Shown here one piece after another: positions 48,951 through 61,258 of a stretch of DNA of 64,000 nt (positions are counted from its first letter, which is position 1; the number at the start of each line of letters is the position of its first letter). The translations under genes and the position numbers were made by a program. The notes beneath the pieces are model-generated. The model searched no databases. It saw only the letters and a program-made list of their open reading frames with translations, and was not told the DNA's origin. The DNA lies in assembly GCA_964007475.1 (NCBI GenBank), contig OZ023273.1, positions 121,753,812-121,817,811 on the forward strand. Reading direction: 5' to 3'. The stretch is from Hybos culiciformis. Lineage: Eukaryota; Arthropoda; Insecta; Diptera; Hybotidae.

Positions 48951-51565
48951 TATATTATACCAAGAACGATTTATTTAAAATAAGGAATTTAGATGATTTT
49001 CTCAATTTAAAAAGGAAATTGATTAATTCAATAAATTAACAAATCTCGAATGAAATGAACTGATTTTGATGGATTAGCCCAAGAACTTTAGTTTGTTGTA
49101 GAACATTTAAAATAAACATAATATATTACGTCCAGAAGCGAAGTGAGTTGTAAGCCCTACCTAGCAAACAAAACAGAAAAAGTATGTACATATGAGCTCT
49201 TCAAATAGAATGTTAAATAAGGCTCTGATTCATAAGTGTATACATATGAATTGTATTTATACATTATGCATATTTTTAAAGTAATGAAAACAAGGAAAAT
49301 TTAAAAGAAAAAACTTAAAAACCTATTTCCTGCGTTTAAGTAAGTCAATCATTTATTTTTCTAACAGTTATTATTATATAAGGCATATATTTCAAATTTC
49401 AAATTTTTATATAAAACTATTAATTATTTTGGGCTTGGCGCGCCAAATGTACTTATGTGTTATGTATATATTTATGTATATAATTTTAATTTTCATTCCT
49501 TTTTAAAATGCGTTAAATATTACCAATATGTGAAATGTTAAATTTGAACGCATTTTTTTATGAAAATATTATATAACTGGTACGATATCAAATTAAAAAA
49601 TATGAATTTATTTAAAGTATATTTCATTTTTGAAATCAGTTTAATTTGCATTCAGTCCAATGGATATCAATAATAAAAAAAAATTATAAATAAAAAATCG
49701 AGATGACAACCGAAAGTGTATGGTCCTTTATCCTTCACTGAAAGGGGTATAAACAGAAATGCATTATTTTTTTTCACCATTAAAATAGTAAACTTATTTC
49801 CAAGGGGTTTTTAAGAAGGAACTAACCTAAGTTCGTTTTGGCGCTATTTTTCTCTCTTTACATTCAAACTTTTCATGTATTTGCATTGATTGAGTATTTG
49901 TTATTTAAGCTAATAAAACTAATTAAGGCTTATATGACAACTATACTTATTAGATTTGTTTTAAGACTGAAGTGAATTAGTTCGAATGCTGAACTTGTGT
50001 CTTAAGTTAGGTTGTTTCTGGAGCTTATGTATGAAATTCTGGACCAAAAAAAAAAACTGTGTATACCACAACCGACTTTTAATTTAAAGTTTACATACAA
50101 ACAAAACAACAGATTTTATCTTTATCATTATCAAATTTTTGCTATATTTTGTTCCAAAGCCACAATATATAATAAGTGCGAAAAAAGTCATACAACGTAT
50201 TTTTTGTTTAAAAAAATTCATATTTTATTTTGGTTGCAGATCATGACTTTAAATTAAATAATTTTAAGGTGCTCCATTCTTACGCATTTTTAGGTTAAAA
50301 AATGTTAAAAAAATGTTTGAATTGATTTTAGATGCCGACTCTCCTTATTTCTCAATAATTGAATTTTTGATAAGTTAACAATGCATAAAAATATTATTTA
50401 TGCTATGCATATTTAATAGTATTTAGATAGATATACTATATAATAATTATTCTACTATATATTTTATTTTATTTGCAATTTTATTTCAAAATAAAATGTC
50501 GAACAATCCTAAAAAAAGATTATCTCTACTACTATGCATATGAAGAAGATAAAGAATATGTATACGATTTATGTTATTTTTAATACAGAAGGCGTTTACT
50601 TTGTTACAGAGCTTAGGAATCGTAGTTATTTTTGGTTATACTTTCAATTGCTAAATTGTATGATGTACTGTACGATTCTTTATCAACCAAACAAAAATTT
50701 TATTTTACATTACTGATTTCAAATATGTTTTAACTTTTTTTTTGACAGGTTCAAAAATGATTTGCAAATTATAAAATCAACTATCAAAATATTTTTTTTG
50801 GCTAAACTTAAATATCATTTTTTATTTATTGTTTCCCAAAAAAAAAAACAAATACGGTGGGGTTTCTTAATACCCAATGACATAAATATCAATAATTTTA
50901 TTTCACTTGCAAAACAGCTTTTTGTTTTATAAAATTTAAGAAATAATATTGCTGCTTAAATTAAAGAACTCGATAGCAGGACTCTACTTTTCTGCTACAA
51001 TTTAAATTATATTTTAATTTTGTTTTAAAAAAAGGAACATTGTATAGTAAAACTAGTGTAAATTACTTTCATTTAGGTGAAACAAAATATTTGTTTTTTT
51101 ATAGTTTTAGTTTTTATTTATAAATATAAAAAACTCGAAAAAACATTGCCTATCAAATCTTTTAGTGTTTATTTAAGTTAAAAAAATAATGTTATATTGA
51201 TGTCTTGTGATTATGAAAAGAAATATTATGAGAAAAATGTAATATTAAAACAAAATTTATGTATATATGCCTACACAAAAATAAAATTGTAACAAATTAT
51301 ATGTATTTTATGCTTTTTTTTTTTTTTTTAATTAAAATTTTGTCGTATAAGAGTTAGGTGCTCTAAAATACAAAAAAATTATAAAGTGTTATTTAATTTT
51401 CACTTTAAAATTTCTTCATTGATGAAAAAAATATCTTTTTACGCATATATCGTGTTTATTTTGTTTTTGTAATAATTGAGTTTGAAAGGTGATATATGTA
51501 TGTACTGTATGTACAATGTACGTACTTACAAAGATAGTCAAAAAAAAATTTTTTTTAAACTTATC
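46412..51565. other. AT-rich non-coding stretch
   Basis: No supported gene. Contains a 12-bp GC-containing palindrome TTGGCGCGCCAA at 49435-49446 and an (AAAT)n run near 48930. Confidence 0.55.
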
Positions 51566-51837
51566 TACACCCAGAAAAAAAAATTGTTAAATTAAAAGAT
51601 TTTATAGGTAAAATTAACAAAAAATCTTTATAGATTTTGCGCAAAAGGGTTTATAGTTAAATTAAAATTGCAAAAATTGTTAATTCAAAAGACATATTAC
51701 ATTGTTAAAATTAACACAAAATTGTTATATTTAAAATGTTAAGTTGTTATTATAACAATTTTAGCAGTTTGAGAAAAAAATATATTGTTACGGTGCCAAA
51801 CTGTTAAATTAACTATTCGAAATAATTATTTTAAAAT

Positions 51838-52107
51838 AGTTTTTTGTTTTTTTATTTTTTTGGTTTGTTTTTGTTTTTTTTTCGCCTTTTTTTGTTTTTT
51901 TTTTCGCCTTTTTTTTGTTTTTTTTTGGTTTTTTTTTTTGGTTTTTTTTGGTTCTTTTTTTTTGTTTTTTTTTTGTTTTTTTTTTTTTTTCATTTTTTTT
52001 GTTTTTTTTTTTTTTGTTTTATTTTTTTTATTTATTTTTTGTTTTTTTTTTTTGTTTTTATTTGCTTTTTTCGTCTTTTTTTGTTTTTTTATTGTTTTTT
52101 TTTTATT
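51838..52107 (-). repeat. A-rich tract of about 270 nt (T-rich on +)
   Basis: On the minus strand this is runs of A broken by single C or G bases, directly following the 5S-like head in the same orientation. That arrangement is what a SINE with an A-rich tail looks like. The length is unusual and may vary between individuals. Confidence 0.7.
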
Positions 52108-52195
52108 GGTCACCCATCTAAGTACTATCACTACGAGACGTTGCTTAACCGCTGTGTTCAATGTGATGTAGAGTCTTCCACTGAGCTATGTCAGT
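52106..52195 (-). ncRNA. 5S rRNA-derived, SINE-like head (not a functional 5S gene)
   Basis: Read on the minus strand, AGTACTTAGATGGGTGACC (52126-52108) matches the box C region of 5S rRNA genes. GTTAAGCAACG (52149-52139) matches the box A/IE region at about the right distance. The upstream part resembles the 5' third of insect 5S rRNA, with roughly 20 bases missing between. A further TAGCTCAGTGG (52188-52178) equals a tRNA-type A box. It lacks the 3' end of 5S and is followed by an A-rich tail, so it is a Pol III-derived retroelement or fragment. Comparison is from memory of insect 5S. Confidence 0.55.
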
Positions 52196-52246
52196 AATAT
52201 ACAACAATGTATTAAATAGAAAATATAAATTCGGTAATATAAACAT

Positions 52247-52339
52247 AATAAATATTTATCTTGTTAAATTAAACAACTCCGCTCTTAACTTGTCTCGTTA
52301 AGAGCGGAGTTCTTTAATTTAACAAGATAAATATTTATT
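52247..52339. repeat. Near-perfect hairpin, 43-bp arms, 7-nt loop
   Basis: Arms 52247-52289 and 52297-52339 are complementary at 42 of 43 positions around the loop TTGTCTC. The core CTCCGCTCTTAAC is GC-richer than the host element. It is a recent fold-back within the TA-flanked MITE and, if transcribed, would form a stable precursor-like RNA. Confidence 0.9.
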
Positions 52340-52799
52340 TTAAAAGTGTAGCTTTTTAAATCAACCAAAACTTTTTTTTTAACAATGCCGTATTTACTTT
52401 GACAATTTTTATTGTTATATGTATCATTTTTAAATAACAACAAAAACATTATTTCAAAAGCTTTTATTGTCATATCAACAATTGAATGTGTAATTGTTAT
52501 AATAACAGAAGAGTTTTTAATTTAAAAGAGAGAATAGTAAAATTTTATTTCTTTCGAATGAAACATATTTAAAATAACAATTAATGTTGTTAAAATCACA
52601 ATTTTCAGCTTTTACTAAATAACTGTTTGAAACATTTTAAAATAACAAAATCAAATGTTAAAATAAGAAGCATCTTTACTTAGATCAAATACTTATTAGT
52701 TTAATTTAAAAAATTTCTCTTTAACATCAACAATTTTTGTTTAACAGTTAAAAACACTCAAAAATTGTTAATTTAACTAGCATTTTTTTTCTGGGTGTA

Positions 52800-54785
52800 T
52801 AAACTAGTTTATATTATTATTACACAATCCTTTTACGACTTACATTTATAGGCTTGAGTTTAATTTAATTTTAGTTATTTTTTTTTTTTTTTTTTGGTTT
52901 TTCCTCTACAAAAAATCTGAAATAGCTTTTAAGAAAAATTGTCCACTCTCCTAAGTGTGACCGATTATAATGTATAAAGAAAGCTGACGCATATTATTTT
53001 TTATAAGCACAGGTATCATTTATTTTTTTTTTTTTTTGTTAAATTTATATTATATGCGCATTATTATTATGGGATTATAACTTCAATTAAATTACACCAC
53101 AATTAATTCTTTGGTATATTATATATGGTATTAGGGCAGGCAAAAAACTAATATAAAAAAACAAATTTTAAATTTTTAAAGTTGCTTATAATTATAATTA
53201 TAACAACAAAAAACTGAAAAATAATCATATTAAATCACAATGTGGAGGTTCATCAAAGTTAATTTTTTTTCAGTTCTGCTGTACTTGGTCCCAGATAGAG
53301 CAATTATCATTCAAAACTTAGTGTAAAAGCTGCTATTTTTCTAAATAAATTATTTTTAGATTGGTATGTATAATTCTTAATTAAAAGCTCTTTACTTATA
53401 AAGTGTCAACAACGATTACTAACCAACTACATACTAGTAAAATTTTTTTCTATTTTTGTTACAAAATAATTGTTTTTATAGTTGCATCTTTATCGCAAAA
53501 TTAAGATTTTTATAATCCGACAGTGCTTTTATGTTCATTTTTAATAAAATTATTCAAAAGATATAGCAAATAACATAATTATAATACAGTAGTTTCAAAA
53601 GTAAGAAATACAAAATTACCATATAACCATTAAGTTTTGAAAGTTTTTTTTATTGATTTAAAAAATAAAAGTTTTATGAATTAATATTAATCCTCTATGA
53701 AAAGACTATATATGCGACCAAGCGTATAATTTGTCTGACTCATAAACTGATTTGAGTTGCGATAAAGTTCTTTGAACACATTTCTACCTTTTAACTCCTT
53801 GATTTTTATTTTTATTACAAAATATAGTGCGTTTGTCATATAAACGTACCGCATAGGATTATTGAATTATTATACCTGATTTTTTGAATGAGATAATAAA
53901 AAAAATTGTTTTTTTTTTTTTTTTTGCTTAATAGTTTTTTACAATTTATGCAACTCTTAATATAAGTAGTGCCTAGTTTGGTCAGTACATATGTTAAATT
54001 TTCATTTACTTTTGATAATCTATAAAACATATAGTGAAGTTGAATAGAAAAAATTCTCTATAAAAATCTGGTTCTGGTATTTTAATTTTTAAGCTATAAA
54101 TAAACTGAATATATGTGTTGTTCCAAAAAATTTATATATTATTATTTATTGTTGATAATATGATAAATTTTTAAATATACACACGGTATAAGTTTTACGT
54201 CGAATATTGAATTTGGGTCGATTTAGATTTGGTTCAAAAGATTTTTCATGAAGTAAGTACTTGGACGATTATATTTAAAACATGATCACTTTATTTTTTT
54301 CTGTATGTAAAATGCCATAAATACCTACTACTTGCTTTTTATTTGAAAAAACTTTACCAGCTAAACTGCACCAGCTAAACTAACAAAAAAATTATGAGAC
54401 GCCATTGCGAACCATAAAATAATTAATATTGAACGATAAAAGATCGAAGCTTATTTTAATTTTTAACAAGATATATATCTATAAGATATATATTGAAAAA
54501 TTTTCTTTGCTCAGAAGAAGTTGCAAACGCATAGTTGTTCAAATAATTACAAATAATATTGAAGAATAAAAATGATATTATGTAATAGCTGCATATTATA
54601 TTTATACAAAAACATTATTAGACAACATCATAGAATTGAGTTAGAGTCTTATTTTTCAACGACAGTTTGCATGGAACTGTAATATTGAATTCACTGTTCT
54701 CTTATATTGATTGCATTATCAGTTAATCTTGTTTTAATATTACTAATATATTAGAAGATTCTATTAATTTTTAATATTTAATAAG
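52800..54785. other. AT-rich non-coding stretch
   Basis: No supported gene. A polypyrimidine-AG at about 53268 precedes a short open stretch that I did not accept as an exon. Confidence 0.55.
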
Positions 54786-54876
54786 CCAGGGGAGAAATTC
54801 TAAAACTATGTTGTTCAAAAAAATGTTGTTTGAGCAACATTTTTTTGAATAACATAGTTATAGAATTAGGCCCCAG
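54786..54876. mobile_element. Miniature fold-back element, about 90 bp
   Basis: The core hairpin 54804-54859 has 25-bp arms (AACTATGTTGTTCAAAAAAA on the left) with one mismatch and the loop TTTGAG. Beyond it an imperfect match continues out to CCAGGGG on the left and CCCCAG on the right. This looks like a very short MITE or snap-back element; no clear target duplication was found. Confidence 0.6.
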
Positions 54877-55551
54877 ACCTGGGCAGGTACATAAACGAAA
54901 TTTGTTAACACATTCAAGCTGAATATAGATAGAAAAAAAAATTTGATTATTTTTTATGCGAAAAATGATATTGTTGATATGGGTGTGAACGTGACATGTA
55001 AAAAAAAAATAATTGAAATTAAAATTGAAACTGTCATGTTATATTCCTTAAAATAACATTAGGACCACAAAATACAAAACTCGTCTTACAATGCAATTCA
55101 CATATATATATATGTATGTAAATGGTATAAAAAATTTCTCTAAAATTGAACCAAAGTTAATTAATTATAATATAAAATCGTAAAAGAAAAAATTTCAAAA
55201 AAAACCACAATTCAATAATGGTTTTAGGACAAATAAATGGTTTTTTTTTGTGATTTGTTACATAAAAATGAATTTTAGTGAAATTGCCATATTTATATGA
55301 CGAGCGAATGATGTAATTATACTTAATGGTGAGTAATAATAATGATCTTATTCACTTTTAAACAACAAAAAAACTTAAATAAATTTACAAATTCTGTCCG
55401 TCGACTTTTATTTTTCATTGTATTTTTTATTTTTATTATTTTTCTTTTTTGTTGTTAATTAATAGCTTTTTGAACGGAAATATTGTAAATTGCATTATCA
55501 AAAGATGAATACCTTAACTTTGTTTTTTTTAATTATGATTTTTCTTTTAAC

Positions 55552-55662
55552 AACATTCCATATGTCCTGCTGTGAAATTAGGTTCTTTTGTTGGTATAAT
55601 GTTTATATGTAATTAATTAATTAATGCTAAAAAAGCATTCAAGTAATTACATATGGAATGTT
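55552..55662. repeat. Alternative-pairing inverted repeat
   Basis: The right segment 55644-55662 (TAATTACATATGGAATGTT) can pair either with 55552-55565 (AACATTCCATATGT) or with 55605-55615 (ATATGTAATTA), the latter extended by AATGCT/AGCATT around a short loop. Function unknown. Confidence 0.6.
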
Positions 55663-57567
55663 TTTTCTTACATAGTAATATTTCGTCAGCTAAGAATATA
55701 AATGCCGCATGGACTATTTTTCGTTTTTCGGATTATAAGTTTATATCAGTTCTTAGGTTTTTATAGACGAACATTTTTTTTTGATTTTTTAATTGTCGTA
55801 TAGACATAATTTCACTTTCAATAAAATTATCATCTCTATATTATATAAAAGATGTTATTTTAACGTTATAAAAACCATTGATTTTCTAGAATTCAGTATC
55901 TAATAACACAAAGAATTTAAAGATTACTTTGACGTATGTCTTAAAAACAGGTTTCAAAAAGTATAAAATTCTTTACATTAAATAATTATGAATCAAATTA
56001 ATTAGTTTTCCGTTAATAAGTCATGTAAAGGCTTCATAATCGGAGTATAAAATTTTCAATAAATTAACTATTTTGAGTTAAATTTTGTACAAATGAAATA
56101 GTTAAGTACAATAGCTACAAACTTTTTATTTCATTTGTCAAAATTAAACTAAACTGAACTTCACTTATTTTATTTAAGTTTTTAGCCGACGATTTGTTAT
56201 TTTTTATTTTTCGTTAAAGCTTTGTGAAATTTTTGGCGCTTATTTGATCAAGATTAATTACAAAAAAATTAATACATACTTAAACATAAAATAATATAAA
56301 ATAACAAATTTGATGAATTTTGTTTTCAACTATAGAAAAGGATTTCTTCAGAATAAACCGCAAAAATTTTTCGAAATTTGAGACGAAAATACTTTGAAGT
56401 TCATGAAAAAGAACTGTCAATTATGGAAAAAAGATATTTGAATTCGATTCCCAAAATTTGTTAATTTATAAATGGAAATTATTTTTGTGATGTTTTCCAA
56501 ATTTGTTAAAAATAGTTAAAAAATTAACTATGAACTTATATATATTTTTTACTTATACAATATTATCTATACAATACTATCTATTATACAATACTATCTA
56601 TGCATATATAAATTTTTATTCCAAAAAGTTTTTAATCTAATATTCATATCAATATCACGATTCTACACGGCTTTTCTAAAACTTTCTCTTTCAATAAAAA
56701 TTAATAATTCCAAAAATTTGATAAAATTAAAATTTTTCAAAATTTTATTTTTCTACAGACGAATTAACATACCTATGACTTTTATTGAGATATATCCTCT
56801 TTTTGACAAATAAAATCTTCAAAATTAGAATTTTTTTTCTCCACGAATATATTTTCGGTTATAATTTTATTTTGATTAAAATTTTATTTTGTAAAATACT
56901 TTTTTTTTTATCATAAAAAGTCTACAAAACTTAAAATATTTTTATTTTATACTTTACGACTTAACCGGCCGAACTATTGCTATAAACTGAACTAATTTTT
57001 TTTTTAAAGTTTTCTTGTAAAAAAAAAGGAATGAAAAAAGAATTATTTTAACATTATTTATACAAAATCTGCAAACTGTCTGTAATGCTGCACTGAAAAC
57101 AACTTTAGCAACAAGAAAAAAAAAAGAGTTTCCTCTCTGTTAACAATAATTATTACAGACATTAATTTTTTTTTATATTTTGTTTATATTTTTAAAACTA
57201 TAACAAAAAATTACAACTTCAAGTTAAGCGAGTACACTTTATAGAACACTACTTTATAAATGAAGTATGAGGCTATTTTCAACATTTAGCCTATATCTTG
57301 TTTTTAAGATACCTTAGTTTCATCCAGAGGCTTAATATATTTTATAGGTTCTTTCAATACAATACCATTTCCTTTATTTCTTCATTTATTTATAATTATT
57401 TATTCTTATGTTATTACAAATTATTATTATCTAAGAGTTCAGGAGTTAATTTACCATTTAATTATTATACTATATACAAATATAACCATTTTTCAAGTTG
57501 AAATAGTTATACCCTATTTTTCTAATAATGTTTTTATTTATTACATTGAATTGGATATACTTTATAG
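55663..57567. other. AT-rich non-coding stretch
   Basis: No supported gene. A 14- to 17-bp unit around ACAATACTATCTAT recurs at about 56557-56602. Confidence 0.55.
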
Positions 57568-57576
57568 GTATTTATA

Positions 57577-58264
57577 GGGGTCCCGAAATAATTTATACGG
57601 ACATAATTTATACGAAAAAACGACATTATTCATACCATACAAATGAATTATGTCGCTTTCAGGCACGTCATAATTTATCATATGAATAAAGTCGTTTTTT
57701 TTCGTATAAATAATGTCGCTTCTAAACGACATTATTTCTAGATGAATAAAGTCGTTTTTTGATCGTATGAATAATGTCATTTGTAAAACGACACTATTTA
57801 TCGTATGTGAGTAAAAACGAATGTTGGCCGTACAAAATGTAGGTGAACTGACATAAGCGCGAATATTGTGTTCTAAGCAAAAGGGGAATGCTGCCCCCCC
57901 CCTTCCCCTTTTGCTTACCACACAACATTTTATCGGAGATATTGTGATGTACACACCCGAAGGGCTGCCCCCCCTTCCCGTGTGTCTACCTCACAAATAT
58001 TTTTTTTTTACTCGCATACGATAAATAGTGTCGTTTTAAAAATGACATTATTCATACGATAAAAAAACGACATTGTTCATACGATAAATAATGTCGTTTT
58101 AAAAGCGGCATTATTTATACAAAAAAAAACGACATTATTTATGTATGAATAATGTCGTTTTTTTTTTGTATAAATAATGTCGCTTTCAAACGACATTATT
58201 TATCGTATGAACAATGTCGTTTTTCTCGTATAAATTATGTCCGTATAAATTATTTCGTAGTGCC
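57577..58264. mobile_element. Mutator-like non-autonomous element with motif arrays
   Basis: A 9-bp duplication GTATTTATA (57568-57576 and 58265-58273) flanks 688 bp. Its ends are inverted copies of CGAAATAATTTATACGGACA and onward (about 45 bp, outermost bases GGGGTCC versus GGCACTA). A 9-bp duplication with ends starting GG suggests the Mutator superfamily; this is inference. Each arm carries many copies, about 18 in total and in both orientations, of a motif around AACGACATTATTTAT. The centre has two C-run hairpins. No transposase. The long minus-strand frame across it is not a gene. Confidence 0.8.
57876..57915. repeat. Central hairpin of the Mutator-like element
   Basis: AGCAAAAGGGGAA (57876-57888) pairs perfectly with TTCCCCTTTTGCT (57903-57915) across a loop containing a C run. 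A related hairpin with the same CTGCCCCCCC loop core lies at 57951-57985. Confidence 0.85.
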
Positions 58265-58273
58265 GTATTTATA

Positions 58274-59450
58274 TATAGTTTAACATTGCGTAATAATTGG
58301 GTGATTTATTATATTATATTTTCAAATCAGCCGCTCGAATACTATTTTACTGTTTGAAAATTTGAGTATAATTATGTAATTTTACTACTTAAACAGGTGA
58401 AAAAAAGTTTGCTCAAAAACTAAATGCGCTTTCTTTTAAAATTGTTATCTTTTTTTTAAACTCCAAAACAAAACAAAGTATATCAATGAGTTACACATTC
58501 ATCAATTATGAGAATCTTTTGAACATGCAATATAAAATTTTTTTTTGTATAACGATTGTACAGATTTCTGTGAATTTATGTGAATCTGTAAATTTTTTAT
58601 TTTTCGCATGTATAGAAAAAAAAAAATTAAGTATTTACCTATTTGTAGCATTTTTGTTCTTGTTGCATTCATTCTATTTTCTGCAAAATATTTTTTTTCT
58701 TCTAAAAAAATAAACAAAAATAATTTATGCTACCAAAAAAAAAAAATCATTTTAAAATATCTACCAACTTTAATGTTATAAGTATGAGTGACAATTATAC
58801 TCGATAGATGGTCTTGAAGTAAATAGACATTTCTAAGATTCAATTAAAAGTCTTGTCTTAAGTGTCTGAGCTCAAGACTTTTTTGATTACAATATTATTA
58901 TTTATGGGTAATATTAATTAATTTGTAATATTTATTATTATTGCATAAAATTTTATTATATATAATTATATACAGACGAAGTTCAAAATTATTGATTCAC
59001 TTAAAACACTAGGTATATATAGGTGAGATAAATATACACATTTTTTAAATTAAAATTATTGATGTATAATACTAATGTAAAATATACATGTACTTTAAGT
59101 TAATAATGTTCATACGTAAAGAAAATGAATTAAAATAAAAATATCAGTTTTATGAGATTTTTTAACCATTATAGATATGTTCTCAAAAAATGACTATTAT
59201 ATCAATAAATATTTAGAAAAATTTAATATATTGTAGGTGGATAGAAAAATATAAATATTTATGAAATGTGAATAATTAATAAATTTTTGTTTTTCTCCAC
59301 TGAAATATGTATAACAGATTCACATTTATTAAAAAATTTGCAATATTGTAAATAATTATTAATAATAAACTATGAAGAGTTGGCGTAAGAAAATAATAAT
59401 TTTACAATTGTATTGCTGTGCCTGTCTGTAAGGCGTTCTAGTTAAATAAA
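58274..59450. other. AT-rich non-coding stretch
   Basis: No supported gene, RNA or element ends. Confidence 0.6.
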
Positions 59451-59452
59451 TA

Positions 59453-61256
59453 CACTAAAAAAACAAATAGCTGTGGCTGCTATTTTTGTTTGTATTTTTT
59501 GCTATTTATGTAGTTCAAATCGAACTATATTTATATTTATTTGCATAGCACATCAGATAGTACCTGAAAATATTGTAGTTTAACTTCTAACTTTATAGCT
59601 GGTTCTTATAGTTATATTTCCAACGAGTTTTGTTTTTGTAGAATAAGTAGGTATTAAATTTGAAATTCATAAGACTTGATGAAAGATTAATTATAAAACT
59701 TATCCTGGACTATAAAAATAATAAAGTTAGGAAGTATCCTAAGATAAGTTCCTCTTTAAATACAAATAATGAAATATCTACTTTGTTTTTTGGATAGAGT
59801 CTCCATAAAAAATCCAGAAGATTGATCCTAAAAACAAACCAATTTTTATTATCGTTGAGTAAATGACCTCCAAGAAGTAAGAGATGAAGAAAAAGAGTAT
59901 TTATTATCCAAAGTATAAGGTTGAAGAAAAATGCTATAGGATGATAACTTATTTACATTTTTGAATAAAAAAGAATCATGAGGTAAATTAGATTGAAATT
60001 TTATATACACATATAATAGAACTGAATATCTTAGATTTTTATGAAATTTATCTTAATTATTTGCATACCGTCTTAAACTCTTGATTCACACCTTAGAAGA
60101 CTGCACCTAATTAGCAAACATGCGCCTTAATTTTTTGTCTTTTTATGTAACTAACCTTTTGTGTTAATGAGCATAAGTCGTTTGGATATAAAAATTGGAA
60201 AATAATGACACTTTTTGTCTGATTAAATCATTTGTTTTTGGTAATTTTTGTATAGTGTTTTCTAAATTAAAACAATACATAATATTATGCTTTTTTTTAC
60301 AAGTAAAGAAAGAAAATCGTTATATAAAATTAAATTTTTCAATAGCTTTTATGGGAATAATGAACTTTAAATAATTAATTTTTTAAAGAATTTAATAAAA
60401 GTCTATAATGTAACGTATTTGTTATATACACATGTATTTGTTATATAATTTCTTTTAAACATGAAAAATTGTAATTTCAAATCAATGACAACTGTATATT
60501 CATAATACCTGTACATAATATTGCAATCTAATAAAATGTTCATAAAAAGTTATCGTTAGAAGGCGACTCCAAAAAATGTCAGCAATAATTTGTAGATTGT
60601 AGCTACCACTATCTTCATAGAACAGAAGAGAAGAGAACTTAATGTTTGGAAAGTATTAATAAACTATAAACACAATAAAAATAATCACAACAAGAATATA
60701 ATTAGCAATCCAGATTTGAAGAAATCAACATTATATTTAATATAAACAGAGAAAACTAGAAAATACTAAAATTAATTATGTAATCTGACATAATATTCTT
60801 TAAAAACCATTCAACATTTTGCACGCGAAAATATTTTCAATAATTTCACAAAAATAATATGATTAAAAAAGATAACGATTATTAGTGTACACACTAAAAA
60901 AAACTCGTTGGAAAATTAGCTCTAAGAACAAACTGTAAATTTGTAACTAAAACTGCAATATTTTCTGATGGTGAAAATATTGCTTTTTTGTTGTTAAATG
61001 CATAATAACTCGTCCAAATATATATGTAGAAAATTCAATAAGAAATTATATTTTTTTAATGTAATATGAGTTTCTGAAATTTTTATGACAAATATTGCTA
61101 TAATTAAATGAACAAATATATTAAAAAGTAGCTATTTTTCCTTGATATGACAAATAGTAAATTTTGCTAACGCCGTTCACTAGTTCGATTTGAACTATAC
61201 ATAACAAAAAATATGCAGAAAATACAGCTGATGCTGCAGCTTTCTATTTTTCAGTG
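59453..61256. mobile_element. TA-flanked element with long inverted arms
   Basis: The ends CACTAAAAAAACAAATAG and CTATTTTTCAGTG are inverted and flanked by TA (59451-59452 and 61257-61258). The similarity continues inward. AGTTCAAATCGAACTA occurs in the left arm near 59512 and as its complement near 61183. CCAACGAGTTTT near 59618 matches the complement of AAAACTCGTTGG near 60902. Arms are roughly 200 bp on the left and 370 bp on the right. The interior of about 1.2 kb has no transposase frame. It is a non-autonomous, probably Tc1/mariner-type element of moderate age. Confidence 0.7.
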
Positions 61257-61258
61257 TA

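Larger units (their letters stand above)
51568..52797. mobile_element. TA-flanked inverted-repeat element (MITE) with nested insert
   Basis: The ends CACCCAGAAAAAAAA...TTTTTTTTCTGGGTG are inverted repeats flanked by TA on both sides (51566-51567 and 52798-52799), as in Tc1/mariner-type insertions; the superfamily is inferred from that alone. The body is full of short copies of TTGTTAAATTAA and its complement on both arms. There is no transposase frame. Inside are a long T/G tract, a 5S-like segment and a large hairpin, annotated separately. The very F-rich and K-rich frames across the tract are artefacts. Confidence 0.75.

Noticed and set aside
49435..49446. Palindrome TTGGCGCGCCAA
   Set aside because: A notable GC palindrome in AT-rich DNA, but single and without context, so I give it no function.
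51785..52197. Several frames of 68-128 residues made almost only of F (plus strand) or K (minus strand)
   Set aside because: They are translations of a T-rich tract with single G and C interruptions inside a mobile element. There is no protein-like composition and no splice context.
57562..57954. 130-residue minus-strand frame
   Set aside because: It overlaps the left arm and centre of the Mutator-like element. The frame is open because of the repeated motif, not because of coding constraint.
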